The translations under genes were made by a program, and so were the position numbers. A stretch of DNA of 64,000 bases from contig CM059973.1 of NCBI GenBank assembly GCA_030490835.1, positions 62,500,008 to 62,564,007 on the forward strand, in the 5' to 3' direction. How positions within the stretch are numbered: position 1 is the first letter of the stretch; every line of letters starts with the position of its first letter. The notes under the pieces are model-generated. The model searched no databases. It saw only the letters and a list, made by a program, of their open reading frames with translations, and was not told the origin of the DNA. Origin of the DNA: Annona cherimola. Its lineage: Eukaryota; Streptophyta; Magnoliopsida; Magnoliales; Annonaceae. This document shows positions 49,735-61,284 of the stretch, piece after piece.

Positions 49735-50628
49735 GATGTATGCGTAAAAATGGGAAATTGAGAAGGAAAAGTTTTGTTTGCAGATATGAGGTAAGTAAGA
49801 GTTTTGAATTGAGTTTCAAGATTGTTTATGCTTTCGTATGCATGTGAAGGGTTGTGCTGATGTATTTTGATGTGAATTTGACAACTTTTGATTTTTGTAG
49901 ATTTTATGTGGTTTATATGGTATTTAATATGTTTAAATTTTTTTCCAAAGCATTTTCAGTTTATAGTTTTGATTTGTATTTGAGAAAGCAAGATTTAGCA
50001 TATCATGAGCATAATGTTTGAATGCATGAGCACGACATAAAAAAATGGCTTAAAGTTGAAGTTGTGATTAAGGGCTGGCACAGATGCGATGACAGTGATT
50101 CCAATTCATGTGCCACTAAATTAAAGAGAAAATAAAGTTAAATGGTTAAGTTCATGAGCATGAGTAGTTACATTGCAATACGAGTATGTGCATGGACATG
50201 TTAAATGTTTATAAAAGTTTTGATATTATAATCAATTGTCTTTTAGCTAATTTTTCAATATTTAGCAATTTTTATTCACTTTCCTACTACCCATACTTGC
50301 TCCAATTTTCTAATTTTTAATTAATAGGAAAAGAAAATAACATAGCATATTACAGGCTTCAGCATAATAATAAAATTAAGTTGAATATTTATTTAGATTT
50401 AAGTTCTTTTAAAGTTAAATATTTATACCTTGGTCATTTGTATCTATATTATTTATATAGTGAGACTAGAAAAGAATTTTGATGGACATTGAGAAAGTTG
50501 ATGTAAATTGTCAATGTTACCAAAGAATATTACTGTTAATTTAAAATTTTTTCCCAAGCTTGACTGATCTTAGCAGGTTTTAGGTAGCGACCATCGTTGT
50601 CTGAGGTATGGGTTGGCAGGGCATTATA
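49735..50628 (+). repeat. Gypsy LTR fragment, family C, 3' part
   Basis: It contains the donor-like GAGGTAAGTAAG at 49788-49799 and closes with GGTAGCGACC, GAGGTATGGG and GGGCATTATA. It is homologous, in opposite orientation, to the fragment at 44167-44880. The 5' part is absent, replaced by the partial LTR to its left. Confidence 0.6.
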
Positions 50629-50824
50629 AGTGTTATTAAAGCGGAACCCCTGTAGTAGATGTGGGGCACATGCCTAGAGTTGAGTTGAGTGGGCAGCGGC
50701 CCAGAGTTGAGTTGATTTATGGTCCGAGGATGAACCACACAAAAGTATATGGGCCTATAACAGCCCATAACTGAATCCCACATTAAAAAGGTGATAGAGC
50801 TCCTGGGGGTTTATAAGTTGATTT
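50629..50824. other. Short unassigned spacer before the copia LTR
   Basis: It contains GAGTTGAGTTGA twice (near 50677 and 50704) and a CCCACATTAAAAAGGTGA word like those found near LTR transcription starts. No element end can be assigned. Confidence 0.3.
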
Positions 50825-52455
50825 TGTTGTAGAACGAATAGCAAACCAAGCACAATCCATGTATTGATGATCAACAATTTAATTTGAGAAGTTTTAAGGC
50901 TAACATTTTGTATGAGATGATTTAAGGTTCAAAGCTTTCAAGTTCAAAGAATGACAAGTCAAATCGCAAGCCAAGTCGACTTAGGCATTGACTTTGGTCA
51001 ATTTGATCCCCAAGTCGACTTCGGTATCAATTTCAATAGCCTTATTTTTGACAGCGCTGAAAATGTTGACACATGAGTAGGCAAAGTCATACCTGAAGTT
51101 GACTTCGCATGCAACTTAATTCAAGTCGCAACCCAAGTCGACTCCGTCAGCAACTTGGATGAACTTCAGGGCTCCAATGTTGAATCTGATTCAAGTAGTA
51201 ATCCAAGTCGACTCCAACATGCAACTTGGGTAAAGTCCCAATGAAGTCGACTCAGTTATGCAACTTGAGTGAAGTTAAACCTCAAGTCACCCTAGCATTC
51301 GATTGGAGTACAATAAAGTTAAAATAAGTAAATTCAAGTCCAAGAATGACAAGAATGGCTCAAACAATGTTATATTGCCATGATTAAAGATCCAAGTTAT
51401 AAGTCTCTTGATGAAGTTTCAGATGGACATGCTCAAACACAATGATGAATAGGAACATAAGACTAAGAAAGTATTTGAGGCCATGAAATGAAGAAATGAA
51501 AGGCATTTATACTAAAGAATTAAGATTATGAAGCACTAAAGTTTCAAAGAGTAAGATGAGGTGTGAAGTCGCAACCCAAGTCGAATTCACATGGAACTTG
51601 GGTCAAGTCTAAGGCCAAGTCGACCCAAAATGGAACTTGAAGTTTGAAGATCGAAGTGCTGAAGGACGAAATCGTAATCCTAGTCAACTTCGGTTTGCGA
51701 CTTAGGCAAAGTCGCACCTGAACTTGACTTTGACTACGACTTGGGTCGTAACGATTGAAAACTTTCGAACATTGGCACATTAAATGCACGCCACTTACCT
51801 CGTAATGTTCAAATTCATTCTCTTTCTATTTAAGACACGTCAAATGAAGAGGAGAGGGTTAGCAAGAGCCTTGATTAAGCCTCCACATTCTAACTTATAA
51901 GTATTCAACTGCTCATTAAAGAAATTTCCAAGAACAACTGTGTCATTCATTGCAACTGCTAAAGAAATCTCTCATCAATTCACTCTACACGATCTTCTCA
52001 GTGCTGAAAACTTCCCTACACGTTTGTAAAGTGTAGATTTTTATTTCTATTCATTGCTTTTGTAATTTCACTTGGTTTGGTATTGGATACCAAGACCAAG
52101 TGAAGGCAAGTGATGTGTGGTTAAAGTGTGACTCGCCACCTATTTGTGTGAAAATTGTAAAGGCCTCCTAGAGCTAGAATCTAGAAGAGAATAAGAGCTC
52201 TAGTTGTAATTCCATTGATATAGTAAAACCTAAGTTATAAGGGTGTGTTCTTGGAGGAATGAAGTAGGGAGGGTTGCCCCAAACCACTATAATCTCTTAT
52301 ATTTGATATATTTGCTCCATTTAGATTTCCATTTTCTACATTTTCGTTTAAAGGGAACTTAATCTATAAGAGGTTACTCTCAACATACCAAAAGAATTTT
52401 AAAGAGCCCAATTTATCCCCCCCTCTTGGGTTTTGCCATAAACTTGGGATCAACA
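50825..52455 (+). repeat. 5' LTR of the Sirevirus-like copia element
   Basis: It begins TGTTGTAGAACG and ends GGGATCAACA, with the PBS 2 bases downstream. Length is 1631 bp. It has two GTCGAC-rich arrays (about 50965-51310 and 51565-51760), a TATA-like TCTATTTAAG near 51827, and a CTAGAGCTAGAATCTAG palindromic word near 52168 shared with the two copia solo LTRs. Confidence 0.88.
50965..51310. repeat. GTCGAC-rich minisatellite in copia 5' LTR (block 1)
   Basis: Diverged units of AAGTCGACTCCA/TGCAACTTGGGTGAAGT words, corresponding to block 1 of the 14684 LTR. A second block lies at 51565-51760. CpG sites are more eroded here (TGCAACTT for TGCGACTT) than in the 59535 copy. Confidence 0.8.
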
Positions 52456-52457
52456 AG

Positions 52458-52469
52458 TGATATCAGAGC
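52458..52469 (+). promoter_or_regulatory. Primer-binding site of the copia element
   Basis: TGATATCAGAGC, one base away from TGGTATCAGAGC, follows the LTR end after two bases. It is complementary to the initiator tRNA-Met 3' end. Confidence 0.85.
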
Positions 52470-52505
52470 AAGCTTTTGAGTTTATACTAAAAAGATCTTA
52501 TTTAA

Positions 52506-53881
52506 ATGGCATTCGAGTCAACTTCTACACTTGCCCTTATTGAGGGTCAATCCTTCACTAAGCCGCTTATATTTGATGGCAATAACTTTAGTTACTAAAA
52601 GTTGATAATGAAACAACTCATTACGACTACAGACATGGATTTTTGGATTGTTATCCAATATAGTGTTACACTACATAAGCATGAAAAGGCTTTCGAATGG
52701 ACTGACGAGGAAGTCAAAATAGTAAAAAGTGGCGCTAAAGCAATGAACTCTCTATTTTGTGCCTTAACTGCAATCGAGTATGATTGGGTATCCTCTCGCT
52801 TAATAGCCAAAAAGATATGGGAACTTTAACCTTAATATATGAGTGTACTTTTCAAGTCCAAAGGACAAGAAGAAATATTTTCATTGGAGAATTGGGAAGC
52901 TTCAAGTTGCTAGATACTAAAAATATTTCTAAAATATTTGCTAGAATTCAAAAATTAGTAACGCATTAAAAGGTCTTGGAAAGGCTATATCTAAATCTAA
53001 GCAAGTAATGAAGATTTCAAGAGCTCTACCCGAATCATGGATCCCAAAGATCATAGCCATTGAAAAGGCGAAGGAAACATATTAAAGTTGAAGGATCTCA
53101 TCAATTTACTCATGTCCCATGAGCTGATAAAGAAGAGAAATGGAGAACATCACAAAGGAAAAAGTTTCATTACAATAAAAGCAATGCAAAGCTCAAACAA
53201 TTTAGTTCATCTTTTCAAAAAGAAGAAGAGGAGATTTCTCTACTCACAAGAAAATTCAGAAAGTTTGTGAGAAAAGAAAAGAACTTCGGCTCCAAAAGGA
53301 TTTAAGGAGAGAAATAGAAGAGAAAAGAAAAAGGAAGCAACAAAATGCTTCAAATGTGGCGGGGTAGGACATAGATAAGCTCAATGTCCTACACCTAAAG
53401 AAAGTAAATTAAAAAAAAGATAAGAAAAGAAAGAAAGAAGTAGTTCTAGAAGATTTTCAAAGCTCGAGGGCAGAGGAATATATGTAAATGAGGATTTATC
53501 TATGGCTATCAGCTTCTCAAATAAGGATGATAAAGCTGCTAATTGTGCTAGGATATATTTTGTGGTAAGAATAGAGGAAGAAAATATCTTAAATTGTCTC
53601 ACAACAACTGAATTGATAGAGGGGTTGACTGCTTCAACTGATTACACTAGTTGTGAAAAGGTAACTTCTAAATTTGATCATTCCAATTTCAAATTTATTT
53701 ATTCCTCTACTCATGACTGCCTCAAATGTGCTGAGTTAAAAGAATTGCAACAAACTTATGATTCATTACATGATGAAACCAAGAAGCTAGGCAATAAATA
53801 TACATCGAAGGAAAAGTAATGTGACTCAACTATTATTGTGAATAAAAAAATTAGCCGAAAGAGACAAGTGTCTAGTAGATG
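52506..53881 (+). pseudogene. gag: Copia gag, N-terminal and central part, decayed
   Basis: ATG at 52506 opens MAFESTSTLALIEGQSFTKP, followed by LIFDGNNFSY and a stop where W is expected (NFSYW in the UBN2-type gag domain). The next open piece is 52602-52829. Later blocks in shifted frames include an IFARIQKLVTH stretch, LTRKFRKFVRKEK near 53235, and the zinc knuckle CFKCGGVGHR-stop-AQC at 53346-53387. A further open piece, 53502-53819, is rich in charged residues. Gag would form the virus-like particle. It is interrupted at 53887 by the gypsy solo LTR and continues at 63641. Confidence 0.8.
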
Positions 53882-55486
53882 AAACCTGCGGTGCGCCCAA
53901 CCCGAGGCTTCACAACCTGAATTTACTTCAAGATCTTGTTGATTGGTAAATGTGAATCAGGATTGTTGCCCTGATCACGTGGCGGGTTCTTAATGGGACC
54001 TCGTCCAAAAAAAATTTTCGTTTCATTCTTTTATTCCTCATCATTTCATTTCTTTGTATTGCACTCTATTCATCATGTAAGCAACGATACACTTGTAATT
54101 CGTTGCACATAGCATTTTAAAATACTACTTGGTTCCCTCCCTTATATACTTTTTCATGAACTCATCCCCTGACAGTTGTCATCAACTGTACACATCATTC
54201 ATCTTATTCTCTTACATCCTTAGTTTTATTAACTTGGCATGCCATAGCCATATAAACTTCACTCATTATCAAATATTCAACACCCATACTTGTACACATA
54301 CATTCAACTATTGGTTCATATAGAACTTAGAACTTTCAATAAGTTCACATACATTATCATACCTTAAAAATTCCAGTCATACCATTCCATACACATAGCT
54401 AATCATTTAGTATACACATGAATATCATCTCATACTTTTCCTCAAATACTCAGGTTCTCTACCTCTTGAGCTTCCTTGTACATGTTTAAGATTTGGGAAA
54501 ACAAATCCTGAGTGATGACTCAGTAAGCAAGCATTTTGTATTTTCATATAAATGCATTTCTCGTCATTCGGTAGCAAACACTTATCAAGCGATTAACTAC
54601 TAACAGGAAGAAATCTTTCATAAAATATTTCATATAAACCCTTCATAAAACCTTTTTTCATGAGGACATTTGTGTGAAACCCCAATCTTAGACACGTGTA
54701 TAAAACCCTAGGGTTGTAAACCCTAGGTAATATATTAATGAAATATATATTCATGAATATGAAAATATGTGTATTAGAGGTTAAAGAAATGCAATTGTGG
54801 GATTAAACCACGTGAATAGTGCATGTGAATAGTAACTGAAGTGATTAAGAGTTAATCATGTAGATTAACCTAATCACAAAATGACAAAAAGGAGATTTAA
54901 TCACTACAGGATAAAATAGCAATACTTTTTGATATTTTAATGGAATTTTGGATTTTAGTGAAAAATTAAAGAAAAATTCATAATTTGCAATCCGGACGTC
55001 GAATTTAGATGAAATTTTTTTGGATGGTTAAAAATTCATGATGAATTGTGTAAGATGTGACGAAATCATGAATCAAATGTCAGGATCAAACATCAATTGG
55101 GGATCAAAAATCATTTTTGATTTAACATTAATATAGGTTTGACTTTTGATTATTTTTAATTAATTAAAAAGCAAATTATTAAATGCAAAATCTCCACATG
55201 TTCCAAGACAAGCTTGGGCGTGCAAGGAGGTGGAAAATGGGAGCCAAATCCAATGGCTTAAAATCATCCTTATCAATTAATCAACGGTTGAGATTAATTT
55301 GTTTAAAAATAATTAATTTTAATTAATTAAAAAATCAATAAATAGGGCTGCTATAGGGGGGCTTGAGCTGCTATAGAGTGGCTGCACATGGCTCAATGCA
55401 CCTTTTGGAAATTAGAAAAAAATATATTTACAATTTAATACATTGAGCAAGGGAGGTAAATTACAATTTCTTGAAAAATGCATGCC

Positions 55487-55493
55487 TATAAAA
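55487..55493 (+). promoter_or_regulatory. TATA box of LTR promoter, copy 1
   Basis: TATAAAA in the context CCTATAAAAGGGGCC, about 815 bp into the LTR and about 90 bp upstream of a GA-rich leader. This is the standard plant LTR promoter layout. Confidence 0.7.
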
Positions 55494-55858
55494 GGGGCCA
55501 AGGGGTGGACATCCAAAGGCACAACATTCCAACTCAATCTTGAGAAATTCAAGCCTTTCCCACCCCCAAATTCGTTTTAAGAGAGAAAGAGAAGTTCAGA
55601 GAGAGAAAGGGCAAGTAGGAGGAGAGATTTTCTACTTCAGGTACTGGGGATTCTTCCCAAATATCTTTTGAGTGTTAAGTAGGGTAAAACCATACTTAGA
55701 TAATGTCTAATCATGAGAAAATAAGTGTAGTTATAATGCCTAATTGGAATTATGCCAAAACATCAAAAATTTAGAGTTGGAAATTAGAAAAAAATATATT
55801 TACAATTTAATACATTGAGCAAGGGAGGTAAATTACAATTTCTTGAAAAATGCATGCC

Positions 55859-55865
55859 TATAAAA
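55859..55865 (+). promoter_or_regulatory. TATA box of LTR promoter, copy 2
   Basis: An identical TATAAAA in the second duplicate, 372 bp downstream of the first. Confidence 0.7.
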
Positions 55866-56458
55866 GGGGCCAAGGGGTGGACATCCAAAGGCACAACATT
55901 CCAACTCAATCTTGAGAAATTCAAGCCTTTCCCACCCCCAAATTCGTTTTAAGAGAGAAAGAGAAGTTCAGAGAGAGAAAGGGCAAGTAGGAGGAGAGAT
56001 TTTCTACTTCAGGTACTGAGGATTCTTCCCAAATATCTTTTGAGTGTTAAGTAGGGTAAAACCATACTTAGATAATGTCTAATCATGAGAAAATAAGTGT
56101 AGTTATAATGCCTAATTGGAATTATGCCAAAACATCGAAAATTTAGAGCAAAGATAGAGCATTCGGAAAGATAACGTATGATATATGAAAATAATGCTCT
56201 AAAATTTCTACATGATGATTTTGGATGAATATTTATGATATTTATGATGTTGGAATGATGATATATTAATCTCATGATTTTTAGATTTAAGGATTATGCT
56301 TAAGTGACATTATGTTGAATTTTAGTTTATGGAGAAAATGATTTAATTAGCCAAGTTAATGATGATAAATTCAAAATTCATGAATTTTCCCATGGTATAA
56401 TAACTAAGAGTTATGTCATGGTATTTTTTATTTTTGGAAAAAATGTCAATTTTTGGAA

Positions 56459-56575
56459 CCCGTGAACAGTAACCCACGTAACAGTGAACAGTAACCTTAG
56501 GTGAGCAGTAAACGTGAACAGCAATCATGAACAGTGATCATGAACAGTGATGATGAACAGTACCATAAACAGTAA
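56459..56575 (+). repeat. GTGAACAGT short-repeat array
   Basis: About nine copies of (G/A)TGAACAGT-like words, spaced 10-16 bp, in the middle of the LTR downstream of the promoter. Two related GTGAATAGT words occur upstream at about 54811-54838. Confidence 0.8.
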
Positions 56576-59534
56576 AAAGCATAAATTGGGTGGAAAAAGA
56601 TGAGATTAGTATTTATATCTTAAAGAATATATGGATGGAATTTTTAAAGGAATTTATGGATAAAAAAATCGATATAAGAAGGTAATGACCAAATATCTTT
56701 ATAAGATTAACCTCTATAGAAATAAGGTAATGAATTATTATAAATCATTCATGGGAAGCAATCTAAGACATGGAATGATATAGATAAAATATCATTTTTT
56801 CTTGTATAGAAAAAGGAAAGGAAAAGGTGGAGGACACAGACTGAGGAAGTAAGCAAGTTATATGCTTTATAAAATATTTTTAAATGATTGCAAATTGTTT
56901 ACTCACATGCTTTATGAATTATATTTAAGGATGGTCATTCCTATAATGCTTTGCATGAAATGATTGCTAACTACTTGTTAAATTACTTTCTAAATGATTT
57001 ATCAAGTTTTATGGAGCATGCTATGCCGGCATATGTATGAACATGGTGCATAAGAAAGAGGCTTTGGTGGAGGTAGTAAGCGGATCAGAGGGTCCCCCTT
57101 CCCTATTGCTAAGTCACAAGGGTTGTGTGCCAGCGGCGTCCTCCCAGAGGTTGGAGGCACAAGGAAAGTCATGAATGAATTAATACATTGCATTTTCATG
57201 AAATGCATAAAAAGGTTTCTGTCCCATTGGTAATTGATCACTTGGTAAGTGTCTCCTACCAAATGGGGAGAAATGCATTTCAATAAAAGAAAAATGTTTA
57301 TTTGCCAAAGAAAAAGGCTTGCTTACTGAGTATTATTACTCATATGTGTTTTCAAAATGACAAACAGACTATGGAGCTGACTCATAAAGGATGCCAGATA
57401 GAAATGACCTGCAAATTTAATTGCAGTTCTATGTATGCGTCCAAAGGGACAAATGTATGATAATCATGTTGAAGACATGTTTTATGAATATTACAAACAT
57501 GATTGTACTTACGTGAATTATTTCAATAAAAAGAAGATATGAATGGTTTTATGATGATATGGATAAGTTTATTATGAATAAAGTGTATGCTTATGCGATG
57601 AAAGAAAAAGAAATAAATTTTTTTTAGACAAGATCCAATTAAGTACCCGCCGCGTGATCAGGGCAACAATCCTGACTCACATTTACCAATCAAAATCGGT
57701 CCCGGAGTAAGGCTTCTAGGCACCCCGGTTCAGGACGCCACAATTTGTATGTCCTAAAATGTTGTCATAGAAATATTTAATCATGAGGACAAGTGTTTTC
57801 CTAAAATATTTTTGCATAAACCTTTTATATAAGGACAACTACATGTCCTAAAATATTTTTATATAAACCTATATTTATGAGGATAATTTTATGTCCTAAA
57901 TCATTTGCATATAAACCTCTTTGTATGAGGACAAATTGTATGTCCTTAAATAATTTTATATAAACCTTTATTCATAAAGACAATTTTATATCCTAAAATA
58001 TTTTCATATAAACATTTTTATATACGGAAAATTATATATCCTCAAACAATTTCATATAAACCCTTTTTCATTTCCCAACTTTTTGGGCTTTTCAAAAGCA
58101 ACACATATGCATAAAAATCTTTTTTTGTTTATGTGGACATTTTTATGTTCTAAAATATTCTCATGTAAACATTGATTCATGTGGACATTATCATGTCCTA
58201 AAATATTTTCATGTCCCCATTTTGGGCTTTAAAACAAAATATATGTATATATGTCTCTAACCCTCTTGTAGGTAACACTTACCAAGTGATCATCCTTTCA
58301 TAGGAAAGAAACCATCCATGTGATAGCACCGCTAGCTAGGCGGTTGTCCATGATCATGCTCCCATTTCAGGGAGGGTGCCGTCAGCCTCCGGCCTTCCCT
58401 TAGCGACTTGGCTATAGTCAGAGATTGGCCCTGGTCTGCAACTGCCTCTAACATGAACCTAGTGCATGATCCTCATGCACACTCGTTTATATTTGCATCA
58501 TCATGCTAGCATGATTTCATAAAATCACACAGTTTTTAGACTGTGCCATTTTTTAAGTCAAAACTTGATATAACATAATCAAACTTAGTCCATAGACTGT
58601 GCCCTTTTCAAATTGAGAACTGAGCATAATCATTTTAAAAATAAAATATTTTCATAAACTGTCTTCAAATCATGATGTTAGGATGACCACCCTTAAAGAA
58701 TTTTAGAAATATTTTAGTAAATTAATTTTACGAAATATTTGCAGTACTTGAGAAAATGATATTTTCAAAATATTGATTGTTTACTAGTAAACAGTTTTAG
58801 AATTTTAGAATCATCTTAATAAACCAATTTCGAAATATTTCAATAATTGAAAAGAACATGCTTTTCTTGTAAACATTTTTATTCTCATGTCTGGGCTTTT
58901 CATTAACAAAGAATATGCAAACACATCTGCTTCTATTTTTATCAGCATTATATAGCTTGTCCACACAACATCTTTATCACTTTTATATAGATAAGAGTTT
59001 GCACTATCTTTTGAATATCATTTAAACAACGAAGTCATCAAATCAATTTATTGAGTTGATGATCCTTAAAACTTTCCAAAATAACAATACAACACATTTT
59101 CAAAGTATTTCAGTCTTCAAAGAGACTGAAAATATTTCAATAGACCATTTCAAAAGCCCTATTTATTTACAAAGACCATTTTATGAAGATTCACTTTTTT
59201 TTCTCAAAACTCCTTAGGAATAAAATTTCCAAGGTTTGTTTTCAAATATCATCTTATAAGAGAGTCGAAACTTTCTCATCATCAAATGCTTTTGAAATAG
59301 TATTTCTAAGAACTTGCTTAACATGAAACCATCTTGAAACATGTCAATAGTATGGAGTAAAATCATACTTTCAAGAATTGAGCATGCTTACAATGAAGCA
59401 ATGCTGAGGATTTTCATTAAAGCCATATTTTCAAGAATTGAATTTGCTTACTCTATAAGCAATTCTAAAATCATCAATATAAATACTTGAAACAAAATCA
59501 ACATTTGTGAAGGTTCGCTTGCTTACCTTGTAAG

Positions 59535-61284
59535 TGTTGGTCCCGAGTTAGTGGCAAAACCCAAGAGGGGAGGGGTGAATTGGGTTCTTTAAAAAATCTT
59601 TGGTAAATAAAGACTTAACCCTTTGAGTAATTAATCCCCTTTTGAAAAGAGCTAGAGAGCAATAAAGATAAAGCAGTAAAAAGAGATATAACACAAGATT
59701 TATAGTGGTTCGGGCAAACCTTCCCTACTCCACTCTTCCAAGCTCACACTCTGTTGTGACTTGGGTTCCACTATGTATTCCACGAATACACTTAGAGTCA
59801 CCGCTCTCTTCTAGATTCCAGCTCTAGGGGGCATATACAACTAGAGCCACTTGCTCTCTTCTAGATTCTAGCTCTAGGGGGCATAAACAACTCACATGCA
59901 AAAGTAGGTGATGAGTCTCACTCCAATCACACCCTACTTTGCATATACTTGATCTTAGCTACCCAAGCTAAATCAAGATTTATACAACAAGACAATGATA
60001 TAAATGAAACTACACTTTACAGTTTTGTGTAGGCAGATTTAGCTCGAGGAAGAAGTTGTAGAAGCAGCTTTGGATGAATATTGTTGAAGGCGCTTAGCAA
60101 CTTGAAGCTTTCTTCTTCCTTAGAATTTATACGAACCACTCAGAAATGGAGAAAAGCAAATAGGATTCCTTTCTAGATCTTCTTTTCTCTCTTTGGACTT
60201 TGTAGAGTATACAGTAGTGTCTTGTAATGTTCTTGTTTTCTTTCACGTTCATTTGAGGGTCCTTTTATAGAGGGAAGAAAATATGAACGTTATGGAGGTG
60301 GTTGGTGCGCAATAAATGAACTTCAACGTTCGAAAATTTGACCGTTATACCCAAGTCGAAGATGGAGTCGACTTGGCTTGCGACTTGGCAACCCAAGTCG
60401 CATCTGGAGTCGACTTCGTATGCGACTCCAGTTCTTCCAATTTCCCAAGTCTCAGTTATAGTCGACTTGGTTTCAGACTTCGACTCAAGTCGAATCTGAA
60501 GTCGACTTAGCCTGCGACTTGGCTCGGGTTTTGCTGAAGCTGCTTTGATCTTCAAGTTGTGTTCTTCTATCTTGGATTGGCTTGATTCTTACTTAGATGA
60601 TTCATGCATATTTGACTTATGTAGTCTTGATAGACATTTGTTTGAATCATTCTTGTATCTTTGTCTTTGAGCTTGATAGACTTGATTTGATGTAGTTCAT
60701 GAATCTTGACTATGAATTGGACTCATTTGATCTTTATCTTGATTCTTTGGACTTGATGAACCTGGTTTGAAGTCCTTCAGGTAATCATGCCTTGAGCTTG
60801 AATGTTATATTCTCTTGAATGGCTTGAAAAGCTGCATCTTTGAAATCTGAATTCCTCAAGTCGCAGATGGAGTCGACTTGGCCTGCGACTTCACCCAAGT
60901 CGCTCATGGAGTCGACTTGGCCTGCGACTTGGGCAGCTTTGTGCCCCAAAATCAGCGCTGGACACTATTTTGCATTTGAAGTCGATAGCGAGGTCGACTT
61001 CGTCTGCGACTTGGGAACCCAAGTCGCATGTGGAGTCGACTTGACCTGCGACTTCACTTGTGTCTTTTGAGGTTCTTTCTCAAGTCGATATTTGAGTCGA
61101 CTTTGGGATCGACTTCATCCTAAGTCGAAGTCCAAGTCGACTTGAGGTTCGACTTGGCCACCTGAGTTCTTTAAATCACATAACAAACTCATTAGTACTC
61201 AAAATATACTCAAGTTAGTCTTTGTTGATCATCAAAACTTAGTATTTGATTAATTTGTTTTGTTTTGAAGCATTGTTTCCAACA
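59535..61284 (-). repeat. Copia (Sirevirus-like) solo LTR
   Basis: It is flanked by GTAAG (59530-59534 and 61285-61289). It starts TGTTGGTCCCGAG and ends TTTCCAACA on the plus strand, the reverse of the LTRs at 14684 and 50825. On its sense strand a TATAAAAGG box lies opposite 60258-60266. It has GTCGAC arrays at 60345-60530 and 60850-61165, with ten GTCGAC sites in total, and a short tandem duplication of the CTAGATTCCAGCTCTAG region near 59807-59890. Length is 1750 bp. Confidence 0.9.
60345..61165. repeat. GTCGAC-rich minisatellite blocks in copia solo LTR
   Basis: Two arrays (60345-60530 and 60850-61165) of GGAGTCGACTTGGCCTGCGA-type units separated by about 320 bp. CpG dinucleotides are largely intact, which makes this the freshest-looking of the three copies. 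Confidence 0.85.

Larger units (their letters stand above)
55405..56148 (+). repeat. 372-bp tandem duplication spanning the LTR core promoter
   Basis: Copy 1 is 55405-55776 and copy 2 is 55777-56148. Comparing them base by base I find two differences: G/A at 55647/56019 and A/G at 55765/56137. The unit covers AT-rich upstream DNA, the TATA box, the presumed start region, the GA-rich leader and about 130 bp downstream. Confidence 0.95.
54673..57742 (+). repeat. Gypsy solo LTR carrying a tandemly duplicated promoter
   Basis: It starts TGTGAAACCCCAATC, ends CAGGACGCCACA, and is flanked by ATTTG (54668-54672 and 57743-57747). The start matches the minus-strand start of the 5171 LTR. It lies inside, and in opposite orientation to, the 53887 solo LTR. 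Length is 3070 bp including a 372-bp tandem duplication. It has TATA boxes, a GA-rich leader, a GAACAGT array, GTAAGCAAG at 56849, CTTGCTTAC at 57318 and the CCTGA hairpin at 57658-57675. Confidence 0.9.

Noticed and set aside
52458..52469. tRNA gene fragment
   Set aside because: The match is only to the 3' terminal 12 bases, and its position next to the LTR makes it a primer-binding site.
55405..56148. The duplication as a pair of LTRs of a tiny element
   Set aside because: The copies abut with no internal region, have no TG/CA ends and no separate target duplication. It is a plain tandem duplication inside one LTR.
57002..57283. 93-codon minus frame
   Set aside because: Antisense within a solo LTR. 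The same sequence block (GGCGTC/CCGGCC-rich) occurs in other LTRs without a conserved frame.
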